A model generated the notes under the pieces. That model saw only the letters and a program-made list of their open reading frames with translations, was not told the origin of the DNA and searched no databases. Shown here piece by piece: positions 27,001 through 40,560 of a stretch of 64,000 nt of DNA. The DNA lies in NCBI RefSeq assembly GCF_947461875.1, contig NC_091509.1, forward strand, positions 11,842,001 to 11,906,000, in the 5' to 3' direction. A program made the translations under genes and the position numbers. The stretch is from Haliaeetus albicilla (taxonomy: Eukaryota; Chordata; Aves; Accipitriformes; Accipitridae). The stretch's first letter is position 1. Each line of letters begins with the position of its first letter.

Positions 27001-28651
27001 CTCAAGTGTTGATTTTTGTGAAAGCATAGGTTTGCAAGCAGTCATTGAAAGCTTCTGACATTTGAAATATGGTATAAAAAGAGTCATCAATAAGAGAAAA
27101 AAATACCTCAGAGTAGATATGCAGAAACATAGTACTGTGCATGACCCAAGATGATAGCACTGTGACCAGGCTGGCATAGGGCTGCCTATTTAGATCTGAA
27201 ATGGCTCAGGAAAGAAATCTGTCAAAATGATTGCATTGACTGCAGAGTCCCAGAAGAGCACTGGTATCAGCATTGTCCATCCAGGACTGCTCTAGATTTG
27301 TCCTGCTGTCTTGCAGGGGAAGAGGTCTGTGCTTATTTTCTGGCAAAACGGCAGGACAAGGCAGAGATGAAATGCGAAGCTTCTTTGCAGAAATAAATCA
27401 GCCAGTTGGGGTCAAGCTAGAGGACTTGCAGAGATGATTATGGATTATTTTATCAAAGTGCAAGGGCTAATGAGTAAAAAACATCCAGGATGTCAAAGGA
27501 CTGTCACAAATACACAGAAATTATACTGTAGATGGGGTATCTTGGGGTGATTAGTGTAGGAGTGTAGCTGCCAGGCTTGCAAATTGGCTGCTGCTTTATA
27601 GGCTCGGTCACTTACAGCCTCTGCCAGACCTTGGCTCCATATATGCACTTTGAGATGCATCAGAAGACATTATAGCACTGTAGATTTGCCCAGCAGAGTT
27701 AGACCTTAAGCTGTGATCCCAGCTCTGGGGAAATTGCATTTTCAGCCAAGCTGAATAAACACAGCATGAAGAATGTAGCACTTTGGAAATGGATTTATTG
27801 GTGGTAAGGAAACAGGACTGCTTTAAAAGATTGGATTGAAAGAAGAGTAGATACATAGGGCAGTGCTTAGCAGATGAGATCTTTCACTAGTCTGGTTCTC
27901 AAGTGTACCACTACTACAGGTCATGCTTTTACACTCCCTGCAAGCTTATGCCTAAAGCTGCAAAGGCTTTAAAATCCAGATGAAAAGTCAGTCAAACTCA
28001 CAAAAAAACCCAGCAATAAGTCAATATAATAAGCAAGTCTCTTGCAGCTTTTAGCTCAGCTGTGATGCCACTTCCCCTGGATATCTGTGCACGCTTAACG
28101 AAAGTGGTCTCATGGCTGGGATGCAACAGGTTGTTGTGTTGATGCTGGACAGGCTTTGGTAGGGAGGGATTTTGATTAATTCAATACTGCCTTGCCAACC
28201 TCATAGAAACTGGGCACTTTCAGGGAGATGAAATGCAGAGAAGACTCCATCTAAAAAGGGCTTTTACAAGTGGTACGTGCACTAAATCCTGCAGGATACC
28301 AGCATTTCTTGGTGAAAACTGTGAACCAAGAAACAGTAATTTTGAAGATCATTAATTTTGCAGAGCTGAAGATGGAACTACATCCTGCTCCTGTTTAATG
28401 GGGAGGTGGGGGCTTGCCATTGCCTTCACCAGAACACAGTTCAAATCCTCAGCCCTTGATGTCTTTGATTTTTCACTACCTGCCTTGAGCACACTTTGGA
28501 AGCACAATGATTAAGTGATACTCTTATCTGTGGTGCAGACCAAGGGAAGGCATCTAAGGATCTAAGTCCTATTGATGTGAACACCTAAATCCTTCAGACA
28601 GCTTTAAAAAGAAACTGAAGCCTAAATACCTAGTTATTCAGTCCTGGAGTA
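21001..28651. other. unique non-coding DNA
   Basis: No gene, RNA gene or interspersed repeat is recognised. The longest frames (113 codons at 21598-21939, 112 at 24999-25337) have no family signature. An octamer site is at 25883-25890. A short near-duplication of CAGATGACTT and CAAGATGACTT lies near 26117-26150. Confidence 0.6.
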
Positions 28652-28727
28652 CAGGCTGAAATAACAAGGGGATTCATTCCCATCCTTGTGGTCTTTCTGC
28701 TAGACCACACTGCTTCCCAGTTAATTA
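28652..28727 (-). mobile_element. possible CORE-SINE (MIR-type) relic, tRNA-derived head
   Basis: Read on the minus strand, the block begins GGAAGCAGTGTGGTCTAG, like the 5' head of amniote MIR/CORE-SINEs. It contains an A-box-like TGGTCTAGCAGA (plus-strand 28696-28707) and a degraded B-box-like GGAATGAATCC (28670-28680). The boxes are only about 15 bases apart, against roughly 27-32 in an intact head, so a deletion must be assumed. The TGGTCTAG core is shared with the better SINE relic at 42.13 kb. Such elements were RNA polymerase III transcripts; this one is too decayed to be active. The assignment is tentative. Confidence 0.4.
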
Positions 28728-30574
28728 ATTCTATTGATTTGTTTGTTTTTATCAGCCTTTCCACACTGAGCAGTTATTTAGGACTTACATGGGTAATGCA
28801 TTTTCCAGTTAAATTGATCCTACTTTTTATATCTTTTCATGCACTTACTTGAAATTTCCCTGCCAACTGTTTTAATGTTTTCAGGTTGAATGTTGATTCA
28901 TATTATTTAAAATATCCTGCAAGAGGGGAAAATCTGTGTAGCAGAGTAACTAATAAAATGGGCTCTTTAAACCTGATTAATGACCAGTGAGGGTAAAGCA
29001 CTTCCCTCCAGCAAAATAAACAAAACAACCCAGACCATTACATCTAGTGGTACCTGCTGAGATTGAATTCAATTTGCTTCCACAGGGCCATAATAAAACC
29101 CTTATCTGCCTTCCTGCTCCTTTTCCGAAGCTACTCAATTTGGTATCTAACCAATTTAGGTCAATGAATTTATACTTTGAGTGGTGTGTCATGGTGGCTG
29201 TTCCAGAAACCACCGCACCTTGCCAACATGGAGCCAAGTCACTCCTAATGGCCAGGCTGAAAGCAAGTAGCTTTGTGCACAGCAGTGGCATTGGCCAGTA
29301 GTTGAATCATTATGGGCTTGAAGTAATGAATTCTGTCTCCATTAGCAATAACTTACTCCTGATGGCAGCTGTTGTGAGAAGTCTCCACACATATTTAGCA
29401 GGGGAGTATTCAAGGGCCTTGAAATATCGCAGGGTAGCTTAGTGTGGGTGATTTGGTTTGGAGCTTCCGCTGGTGGGTTTCATTATCTTTACAGCTATTG
29501 CTAACAGATACATTATAAACCTTGGGGGAGAGGGAAATCAAAGGAGAGATGAGCGTTTAGTCTCATGTTTACATTAATAGCAAAAAGAAGACATTAAACT
29601 GTTGTCGTGCGTCCGGGAGAGGCCTTTCTACAACTCATGTTTATTCATGCATATTAGGGTGGATACAGATGTATTTAGGTGGCACTGAGCAAAGGTTGAA
29701 CTCTTTAATGTGGAAGTCACTTGATAGTAAGTTAACCAGAAAATCCCTTTTGCTTTAGGCCCAAAGCATCTCTTCTCACAGCTTATGACTTTTCTTTAGT
29801 CAGGGTCTTTATGCCCCATCCCCGTAGCCTGGAGATTGCCCATTTGTTTAGCAGCTAACCAGCCCCAGCCAGGCCTGCCTATAGACAGCCACATTAAGTT
29901 CCGGATGGGACTAAACAGTTTTGGAAGTAACTGTGGACAGCTGCCATTCACAAGGATTTTGAGAGGCAGACCGTGCTGTCATTCCGTGATGCTCCTCTGG
30001 TGACAGTAAGATGGGAAATAACTTACCAGAGGTAGTTTGAAGTCTAACCATTTCAAACATATTACTCTCTGCTCAGTGGGAGGGAGTCTTCCAGGGCGAC
30101 TGACTTACCTTTGTTTGGTTTATTTATGCAACCTGTAGTTTCCTCGTCTTCTGCTATTTTTTAAATCTAGTGATCCTGAAACAAGGTGTCAGGCTGATGT
30201 TAACTCCTTCTAGCCTTTGACTCCTGGGCTGTGATGGCCAACTTGAAATGGCACCAGGTTTTAGAACAATATTAGGTCAGTGGCAACAACAACAACTTCT
30301 GCTTGGAAGTGGTCACCTCTTCACTTTGAGAGACCACAGTACAGCCCCTCTATCGACATAAATCGCATAGCTCCCCGGCTGCACCTTGTACAGAGCTAAT
30401 TCAGGAAAGCAATATTCAAGATGACAAGATGGACAGCGTGTCAGAGTATTGCAGTCCGCAACAACGCCTTTCTCTGAACAGCACTGACATCTGTCTCCAA
30501 GAAAGTAGCATTAGGAGAAGCCTGTCCCCAGACTGTACATATCAGCGTGCATAAATAAATCCCATGAATACAAG
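28728..30574. other. non-coding DNA, possible conserved regulatory block
   Basis: No gene is recognised. From about 28.73 to 29.3 kb and again from about 29.4 to 30.57 kb the sequence is repeat-free, AT-rich and dense in homeobox-like TAAT and ATTA words. In texture it resembles vertebrate conserved non-coding elements. That is an impression from composition only; conservation cannot be measured here. A (CAA)4 run lies near 30283-30295. Confidence 0.35.
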
Positions 30575-30597
30575 CTTTGTCAATCTTCTTGACAAAG
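30575..30597. repeat. perfect inverted repeat, 9-bp arms, 5-base loop
   Basis: CTTTGTCAA at 30575-30583 is the exact reverse complement of TTGACAAAG at 30589-30597, with TCTTC between them. Each arm contains an ACAAAG/CTTTGT word, the core bound by SOX-family HMG-box factors, so the site could bind a factor pair. A 9-bp-arm hairpin with a short loop is expected a few times per 64 kb by chance. Confidence 0.8.
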
Positions 30598-33500
30598 ATC
30601 ACAGCCTTTAGATAAGGAGCCCAGCCAAAAGCACATTTCTATTCCTTTCTTCATCATTAAACGTGATAGCTCAGTGATAGGCAGCTATTCAATAAGATTA
30701 AGGTTTGCAGCAAAAAGGAAACTCACACAATGACCACAAACTTTCCTCCCCCCATTTCTTTATATAGACATTTTTTGGTTCAGTTTACAGTAAGTGGTTA
30801 TTCACAACCGTTTATCAGGTGGGATATCTTTTAAATCTAAATGAGTTTCCAGAGATTTTCATGACTGCATCCCCCTGGGTCTTATGCAGAATATGGGACT
30901 GGATGTAACTGGCCAGGACTCAAACTAAGTCTGACATTTTGATGATCTTCCTAAGCAGTGGACAACTGGCAATTCTTAGAAAAACATTTACTGGCCAGGG
31001 ATAAGAAATCTATTCAAACTTCAGATAACTACCTCAGTCAATGGGTCTGAGTCACTGACACACCAAATATTTATTTATAAATGCAGAATAAGTAGGATCA
31101 AGGGCACCTTGCTGCCAAGTTATTAACAGCAGCAACTGTGAGGCAGTATCGATACACATAGTATAGGGACTCATTTGTCTAATTTTAGACATCTACGAAG
31201 TTGACTGGGGAGGGCAGACACATCTGGCCCACTTTGGAGGTCTGTGTTTGATTAAGCTGAACTGTTCCACAGGAGAGTCTTCTCCAGTGACAGCTATAAG
31301 GAACCCCAATATTAGATCTAATGAGCTGTCATACTAGATGAATCCACCTCTGCAAATTAAAAGCTCCCTCCAAAAGGATCTTCCAGTACATAGCTTAGTA
31401 TTTTTAGTCTGACCTATGATGTGCACCAGCAGGTACACTCCTGTTAGTGCTTCTTTATGAAAACATATGATTTCCTAAGGCAAAGGCAATTCCCTTACAG
31501 TACAGTTATAGGTCACCTTCCCACACACTTCAGGGAAGTTGAACTGGCTACTTCATCTCTCATTAAAAAAAGTGTCTGCTTCAGTCAGAGCAGTCAGTGC
31601 AATACAACTGTGCAGTGGCAACCACAGAGCTGACTGAAAGAGGAAGCTCAAACAACTTCATTGCAAATTCCCTAAGGCCTGATGGTGCACATGTAAGCAA
31701 TCACCTTGCTGCATATATCCTAGAAGGGCCAAATGTACTAGGGAACTTAACTAGAGTCCCAACCACATGGAAGCCAGCTACTTAGTACAGGACAAATTTA
31801 TCCTATTGTCATCTCTTCCAAATATACTACCTCCAAATGGTATTGGAGCATCAGTCAGTGCAAGCTGACCTCTCTGGAACCACATTAACTCTTGCAAAGA
31901 GCTTTGTCATCTGAAGCCTCAGTGGGCATAATTAGTAAATAGAGTTGCTTGCTCTCCAGATCTAGAACTTGTTTTTTCCTCAAATTTTAGCATGGCTTTC
32001 ACGGCAACATTTTAAGTGCTGGATGTACTGCTACCAACTGAAGTTACAGCAAAAGGTGGGACACTCCACCCCATGGAGGAATTCACAGGCTGAGGGTAGA
32101 TGATGGGCACTCCGTTACAAAGCAGTAGAGCACAGCTCTCAGCTACTGATTAACTCAAAATCAGAAGGCAAAATTGTCTATTTTGTCAAAGTTTATCTTT
32201 AAACAGAGGAGCTCTGTCTTCTCTTTGCACCTCAGTCATTTAAGGTGTAAGTGCAGATACAAGGCCTATGAGAAATAGAGTATATAAGTATCTAGTAGAG
32301 GGCAGATTTAATCTTCAGCAGTGTTTACATTATGACTCCAAACTGCTGTGATACATTACATTTAATGTATTCCAAATGAGGTACTGTTGTGCCCATGTCT
32401 GAGAGAGGAGGAGTGGTGAATCTGGCATACCCCTGGCTTGCTCTAGCCTTGCAACATGTCGTGTTTGCAATATGCAGCAGATGACACTATTTCAAAGACA
32501 TGCTGGTTTCTGAATACATTCTAGCCTACTTCCAAGAGCACTGAGCTAGCTGCAAACAGTCACTGCTACTATATTGTGACATTGAGTCAAAGCATCTCTT
32601 CCTTACTTAGTTTACCAATAACAGTGAGCACCTCCAGTCAATTTAATTTACTTGAGACCAAGATGAGTGGTCTGCCCACTGATGATTATGGGTGCAATTA
32701 AAAGTGACTGGCCCCCAAATTGCACAGTGTCTAAGTCAGACCTAGTTTACTTCTGCAGAGTCCTTTCAAATGGGTCCTAGAATGACTCATGGAAAGTAGA
32801 AAAGCCTGTTTTAATAACCAAGCTAATAACCTAATAACCAAGAGGCCCATCCGTTTCAGTGCTGTGACCTAGTTGCCATGTTTTGACACATCCAGCTCCT
32901 CACATGTCTGGAGTTACATGACACCAGCAAGCCTACGCAAATGCATACATCATCTTCAGAGCTAAAACCTGGGCTAGACCCAGGCCCACTGAAAGACATT
33001 CAAGGGTAATTACAATTTCAGGAAAGGCCTGTTCTCACCACACTTTCCAGGTGAGTCACTCAGGGGACAAAGTCATTAGGACAGTTGGGCTGCCTGCAGG
33101 ACCATTTCAATAGACCATATTTTATCTTAAATCCCTACTTTGAACAACCATTGTTTTTTAATAGGTGCCTCAGATAAACTGCAAGAGATCAACACAACTA
33201 TTTCTAGAAGATAACGCCTAACATGACCTGGATTACATTATGCTTACTTTGCACTAAGGAGCAGTGGAAAAAGAACAGTATGTGCACAGTGACCAATACT
33301 GCTCTTAATGCAAGTGGCAGAGAGCCAACCACTAATGCTGCAAATGCAGCACATCACCTCTGTGTATGAGTCAGCTGGGTCAACAGGTCCTATTTCTTAC
33401 TACTGGCTTTTTGGTATCTTGTTGCATCTTGTCTGAAAAGAGCTGTTTGGTGTCCTTTTAGTGTCCTGAGATACTAGTCTTACTAAATGTTCAGCCCATG

Positions 33501-36000
33501 CACCAGTCCTGGAAGGCACCATGCAAGTAAAATTGCATAAACACTGAGTGTGTTGGGATGCCCACTCCTTCTTGGGAAATCAGATGCAAAAGTCCCTTCT
33601 GCCTTTATTCGATTAGATCTTCTGAAGAGGATCTCAGTACCTCTCACTAGAGCTTAATTGGGACTTGGGCAAGAGAAGCTTCTTTTCCATGCAGTACTTT
33701 GGACAGTTTTTCCACCTTCTTCATTGGCAGCTTTTGCCAGAGCCCTGCGCTTTAAGCTTCTCTGCATATCTCCATGCTCCTGAAATGCTGTTCGAGTTGA
33801 TGCTTATTAATATTCCTTATTAAAGTCTTCTAGAATAAAATCTTTCCTAATTAGTAACATTGGAGTGCCTTTTCCATTATTCATTAGAAAGAAGAAATGG
33901 GTTAGTCCTTTGCAGCATCTTCCAGAAAGCAGAGTTATTGAGGTTACTCTGTTACAGTTCAAGTGTCTCCAGCTGCAGCTGTAAATTTCCACTCAGATTT
34001 TCTGTCATTCCTCTTCCTCAGAGATCATGTGCTCTGGCTGCTAATCATCTCTGCACATTCCTGCTTGTATACTCCCCACTGAGTAAACAGGCACAACACA
34101 TGCTTCCAGATGCACATACATAAAGCACAAGTCCTTCCACACATGCAACACACTGCAACGTACATTTGCACACTCATAAGTACAAATAGTTTCACACCAG
34201 TGCATAGCCTGTCATGTACTTGCATTTTCCCCTCTTTGGAAGCAATTTGAAGGGAGACACAGTAAACACCAATTTGTGCATGTAGGAATTAACATCCCTA
34301 CAGGCAACATTTAACATATCTAAAGACAGTACTCTAGTGCTCTGTAAATCTTTTTGCAGGTAACAGGTGTTTTGTCATGGGACAAGGCATTAGAAAAGAA
34401 TTAAGGATGGTAACAAGAAATACCAGACTTCAACAGGTAAAAATAAAGTCTTTAGGCTAATTTCCTAAATTCCCATCCTAATTAGGCAATTACCTAATTC
34501 CCATTCCATCCATAGCTGAAGAGGACAGAACTATCACTCTCCTTTGTGCTAAAAATACTAATTGATCTGAGAAGTGTTCAATGTTCTTCACATGCAGAGA
34601 ATATGGTGGTGGGAAAAGATGTTTTTTCTCTCAGCTCACATATTATGTAGTCAGGTGAAGAGAGGTAAGAAAAGATGGGGGAGGGGATTAGCAATTTAGG
34701 GAAATACCTCTCCTAGCAGAGGTGAATAAATTGGTTTTGATATATTCAGTCTTCTGGTTCTAACCTATTGGTGGAAGAAATCCACAGGAATAAGAAATAC
34801 AGGCAGTGGCCATGAGCACCATTATGCTATCTGCCTATTAAGTCAAATGTGATTTAAGGTAAGCTTTTGACTCACAAAAAAGAAGCACTGAGGGGAAAAG
34901 GATATTTAAAAGGCATTGTAGTTTTTTGCCTCAAATACATGGGAATCTTCTGCTGTTTTCCATTTCATCACAGTGCAGTCCTGCCCAGAGCTAGGATCTG
35001 GCCGCACTCAAACAATATTTACTTGAAGGACCTCAGGAGCCTTTCACTGCAAGACTCATCCTTTTTACCAGAGAAGCAGCCCCTTGGAAGGCACTGAACA
35101 TTAGCAAGTCCCTGAGAGATGTAATGGCAAGGGCGAGTTTCCTCCTAAACCACAGCAAGTAAAGTGTATGCTCTGATCTTCCCAACTAGAGCAGCAGCCT
35201 CTCAGTGCCTTCTTTTCACTGGGGGAAAAAGGCAGTTTTCCAGTTTGGTGGTCAGCCCTTGGGCTCCTAGGGTCTTATCCAAAATCCAGCTGGGTCAACT
35301 GAACTGATCAGGAATTCATAAAGTGTTTTTCCCCCCTTGGAAAGTGATAGTTTTTTAAAATTAAAGCAATGTCCAAATTGCACCTATTTCTGACAGCTCC
35401 TTTTGCTATGATTGTGGGGGAGTTTGTGGTTTGATGCTAAGCATCTAAGTACAGTCACTCTTCAACTATAAGGAGCTTGGGCACTTGACACTGGCTGCTT
35501 TTGTACCCAATGCAGATGCTGAAAATAGCCTGGAGTCAACTGCTTGAAGTCCTTCAGCATTTCCCTGGAGAAAAGGGACCAGTCATTCACTAGCATCCTC
35601 TGCTTGTCATGTAATTATCAAAGAACTTCTCCCCTCAGGCTTCCTTATTTTCCACAAACATGTAGTTTTCCATGTAATCATGGAAGTAGGGCAGTTCCTT
35701 GACCTTGCCTCAACACTTGAGGGGATTTACAGAGCTACACACACAGTCAAAAAGCTTCTTTTGCAGTCCTTGGTTACTCCTTGGTTGAACAAAACTCATT
35801 GAAATCCATATATGTTTTGACTGAGCAAGAACAAAGGAGTGCAGAATACATTTAAAGGAAATTAAAATTGTTTCTCTGCCACAGGCTAAAAAAAAATCCC
35901 CCTTCCCTTGGGCTTTGAGTTTGATTTGTATTTCAATAAAAATAAATCAAAGTGGACAGATTAGTGTGTTTTGAAATGCAAATTCTTTGAAAACATTAAA
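30598..36000. other. unique non-coding DNA
   Basis: No gene or interspersed repeat is recognised. It continues the repeat-free stretch to about 30.86 kb. Further on there is a perfect 10-bp palindrome, CCTAATTAGG (34477-34486), and a CA/TG-rich patch at about 34.08-34.18 kb. A few bases at about 32.70-32.75 kb recall the reverse strand of a MIR SINE but are too short to call. Open frames are 87 codons or fewer with no domains. Confidence 0.6.
32812..32842 (+). repeat. three copies of TAATAACC
   Basis: TAATAACC occurs at 32812, 32824 and 32832. The first and third copies extend to TAATAACCAAG. A small irregular tandem array of no evident function. Confidence 0.7.
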
Positions 36001-39000
36001 GGACAAATAACAAGGTGGCATGTTCTCAGTTTATTTTTGGTTATTATTTTTATTTACCCTTTGTTCTTAAATGATCATGTGTATCCTATGTGCCTGATGG
36101 AAAATTTTGCTCTATGCAGTAAACCAGCTGTAAGAAACAGTGAGAGTTTCTTCTGCAATATTTCCTTACTACTGAACAATGCAAAGCAGCTATTTGAAAT
36201 AGCTATGTAATTTAAATCTTGATGGCAAGGCACATCCTAAAGCCTCAGAAAGCTACCGGGTTGTTTTGGATGAACATGAATACAAGTAAATAGCAGCAAA
36301 CTGTTTTTCAAGTGATACTCAGACCCTGGGTTTTGAGGGCTTATTTCTGATCTCACTTAAACAAGTAAAAGCCAAGAGAAGCACCTGAGTCGGTGATGGA
36401 GTTACCTTGATGCAGAAAGGAAAAGCTTGAACCAGACCCAGACATGGTTTTAAGAGGCAGCGTGCCCATTCATAATTAATAAGGCAGCATTGTGGTTCCA
36501 AGTTAATGGACAATGAACAGACAGTACACAAAATACTTGCAGAGACTGCTCAGGACACACTGACCTAAGCTCAGCAGAAGTAGAGGAGAATAGATATGAC
36601 CTTCACAAGTTTCCTCACAAAGCAGTTTTACACAGATAAATATTTCATATTTTGTTACATTTGTCCGAGGACGCTGCAGCCCTGAATACCCCTCTTATGC
36701 TGCTACCAGAAGCCTACTAACACCCAAATAGAAGTCTCTCCATATAGGGCATCCAATGTGGAAACCGTCAGCTTTACCCTGATGCCAGCCTCCAACCCAC
36801 AGCAGATCTCCATCCTCCACTGCAAAGGTCTCAACACACACGAAGAAAATTCCCAACATCTTCTACTTGACCACAACTGAGCCAAATGTGATGAATTTTT
36901 CTTTATGTGGAAAACTGAGCAAACAAAACTTTTAAGCTATTTGCTTTTATTTCTTCAAATAGCTTTTTTTAAAGAACTGAAGGAATGCTTTCTCTTTGCA
37001 GTGGATCATAAGATCTTATGAAAGCCAAGCAAAGAGAAGGAAGAGAGCCAAAAAGGCTTTCAATGTGTCTAAGCGCTGAGAAACAAAGACCTTTCTAAAT
37101 TCCTTAGACCACTCTGCGTTCCTCCCAGGATAATTACACATCAGTATTAGAGGGAGAGCTTTAAGCCAAAATACAGCTCCAGCTTCAAATTCTTCCAAAC
37201 CTCAGAGATATTCAGAGCCTGGCTTTGGGATCCAGTCTCACTTGGAATATGGATATTTCACAAATTGCAGACCTAGGTTAAGTGTTAAATTCAGCTTGAG
37301 GCTGTCTAGCAATAGAGTTTTGTCTGGTATCATCTGCAGATACTCCAAGGAAGCTGACAAACTTCAGTGAGCTGTTCTGAGACTTAACTTATTTCACAGA
37401 ATATTTGAAATCCTTCAGGGAGAACAGCAGTTGTGTGTAGAGATTAAAGTTCTGAATTCAGATCTAAGAAGGAGGGAGAAGCAACAGGAAAATGACCTTG
37501 TGGTCACCAATTTCCCAGACTCGGGATATTCTGTCCTGGGAAGTGATGTAAACTCCAAATGAACACATCTTGTAAAGAATAGGATATGGATTTCTTTGTT
37601 GATCTAATAAGGTACATTAAATCTCCCTATGAAGAAGGCCTGGGGTAGATAAAACACCATTGCTTCTCCTCCTACTACTGTTGCCCACGAAGCACAGAAA
37701 AGAATGTGCCTCATTAGGAGATATCAAGAAGGAATTTGGCCCACTAAGTACATGTCATCTACACACACCCACTAACTTAATTTATTTGTAAAGATAAAGG
37801 AGAGTCACCAGGTTCACATTGTATAGTCACCATCTTTGCAGCCTCCTTTCACAAAGCAGAAGAGTAGTGGAAGGCATTTTTAGTAGTCTAGTCTGCCTTC
37901 CAGGAATTACCTTCTGTGAGATAAAGCAACTTACTCCTACATTATGAGGACTTTAAGTGCTCAGTACCACCTTCAGACCTATAGATAACTTCAGTATGAT
38001 GGGGAATAGCCACTTAGGCTGTTCTTAAATGATCTTTTAAGATGCTATTTGCATACTTGGAGCAGCACATCTGAAGCTTTCTATGCAGCACCAGTTTTTC
38101 TAACATAAATGGAATTTATGTTGAAGTTGTCTGAACATTAAATTTGTCATTGCAGCTATATAGCATTTCTCAGCCATCTTAAGTGACATGAAAGGGCTTA
38201 AAGACCACCCTTTCCATATTATAGCTTCAGGCAAAATTAAAGGAGGCTGCCTTGCAATGCACAGTGCTCACCAGCTGGATGCTCAGATGTGCCCACACTC
38301 AGCCCTGCGCAAATGCATAGCCACCAAGCACTCGAGTACCCATGAAGGTCCAGGTCCTTACTTATTAGCTAGAGACAGACTGGCATCAAGACCCTTGCTT
38401 CAAGTAACCACAGTCATTACAGTCACAAGAATGCCATTGAAATAAAGGTACTGTTCAAAAGCTGAAAAGCATTAATTTCACATCTATAAACGCTTATAAG
38501 GTGTATATAGAGGACATGCCACATCCCAAAGTGGTATTGAATACTATGTTAGTTAAAATTTAGAAATATGCTGTTTACTACACTTTCTAGGAGGCCCCGT
38601 CACCTTGTATTTACACATAGAATTTAGAAATGCAGCTATGGAGATTAAATGCAATTTAAAGGACAAATTTGGGCTTCACTCCATAGAACAGCACATTGAG
38701 AAGCCGGCCTCCACCAGTACTCCCAGCTCTTACAGCACTTGGCTCTGCACCAGAGGCCCTTTAACTTCACCTGGAGATGCACCAAAGAATCATTTTTAAC
38801 AAGCAAAGCAGATTTTAAAAGTTGTTCTGGTACACTCTGGACTTGATTCTCTTCCTTTTCTTTTACATATCTTTAAGAGGTGTTTAACACAGCTGTGCTA
38901 GGCTGCGCACTATCCATCTATCAAGAGCAACATACTGACATTGAACTGCAGCCCTCAAGAATTAAATGTGTGCGTCATGACAGCTTGCACTGGAGAATGA

Positions 39001-40560
39001 GAATGAGCTGGAATTAGAGGAGCCTCTATCCTCTGCAACTGGAGCATAACAGGGACTGTGTAACACTGAAGTACAATTGCATTTTATAATCTCTTTTCAC
39101 AGATGTAAATACCAGACTGGCATGAAAATGGGCCAGTAGTTTAATATACCAACAATGTTGAGATGATGAATATGTTTTATCACATTAATATTTAATCCGT
39201 TACCTTTTAGGATAATACAGCATCATAAGAAGCAGCAGTTTTCACAGTACATAAGACACTTTCTGAACACGAAAACTTTTGGGAGGCAGCCTCAGTAGCT
39301 TTTTCTTTCCAAAAATATTTTCTCTTTATAAATTCAGTAGAGAGTATCACTTGCCCAGTTTCAGCAAAACTGCAGCCAGATGTCAGCTTTGATCTCATCA
39401 CCACATAAAGAGGACAGATAAAGGACAAATAGGTTACACTGCACTTCAGCAATAGGAAGAATTAACTTCACTGTTCCTTGCAGCACCATCTGGGTTTGGC
39501 AAAGTTAGTTCTCATCCCTGTCAAGAGTTCATTCAAGAAAATAGTTTTGTTTTCCAAATGCTATTCCTTCCTGTTTCCTCTGGATATGTAATGCCTGATC
39601 CCTTGACCTACTCCTTCTGTCCTCATTATTCATACTTCAAGCATCTTAAAACAACAAGTACTTCAGACAACTGCTAGAATTAGTCCAAGGCATTTCAAGC
39701 ACATTTTTAATATGTAAAGTAACACGCTGTGATGTATTTCCCATAAAGACTGAAATGAAAGGAGAGGACCACAACTCTCTAGTCAGAGCTACAGGCCAGG
39801 AAAACCAGAATCCTGCATTTCAGATCTGTTTTCTGATTGATGCCAGACACCTGGCAGACCTCAGCTTCCCTCCCACAGAGGGGAGCTAGCCACGTGCTAC
39901 CTCCCAACACCACAAAGACAGAAATTGCCCAGCAGCACTTGAAGATCAAGCACTACAGAAACACAAAGCCTGACTACTTCACCAGGCATAGCCCAAGCTC
40001 TAAAGCAAACAGGACACAACCACTCCAGCCACCCACCTTTCAGTCTCCTCCACCAAGAGGCCACTGGGTCACCAAGTCCATCCTTAGATGTACGCTGCAT
40101 TTCAGAGGCTCCAAAAGCCAAAGGGTTTCAACCACCCATGATCTCCTCACCTGGATGCTCCCAGCAATACCTTACTCTTGAGAGTTGCCTCCACACAGCT
40201 GAGTAGTTTTGTAGTGCAGCAACCCATCATCCCACAATATCTCCTGCAGTAGCTCAGACCTTCATCATCTGCCCTAGGCCACCTTGCTGGCTTATGTACT
40301 GGCTATAGGGTGCAGCTGGAGGGCAGGTAGTTCCCTTAAAGGGCCCATTGCACAGTAGAAGACCTTCCTTGTGTCAGCAGGGTCATGGGTCCCTGCAACC
40401 AGACCCTTCCAAAAATGTTTTGCTACTGGCAGAAAAAAACTATTTTGTTTTCTAAAAAAGTATTTTAAGAAAATTATATGGAAATTGGTTGCGCTTTCCA
40501 TTCATATTATTTTTAAATGGTTGTGTATTGAAAATATCATCCCTGGTCATAGCAAGATGG
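36001..40560. other. unique non-coding DNA
   Basis: No gene or interspersed repeat is recognised. Open frames (up to 114 codons at 39837-40181) have no recognisable domain. An octamer site spans 38047-38054 and another lies at 35976-35983, just inside the previous stretch. At 38102-38122 there is a perfect inverted repeat with 9-bp arms around GGA (AACATAAAT/ATTTATGTT), which is AT-rich and unsurprising by chance. Confidence 0.6.

Noticed and set aside
32700..32745. AAGTGACTGGCCC-like text resembling the reverse strand of MIR
   Set aside because: Too short and diverged to support without a profile search.
34477..34486. Perfect palindrome CCTAATTAGG as a homeodomain site
   Set aside because: A 10-bp palindrome is common by chance; no cluster around it.
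38102..38122. Perfect 9-bp-arm hairpin AACATAAAT/ATTTATGTT as a miRNA or regulatory hairpin
   Set aside because: Arms are too short for a miRNA precursor, AT-rich, and such hairpins are expected by chance in 64 kb.
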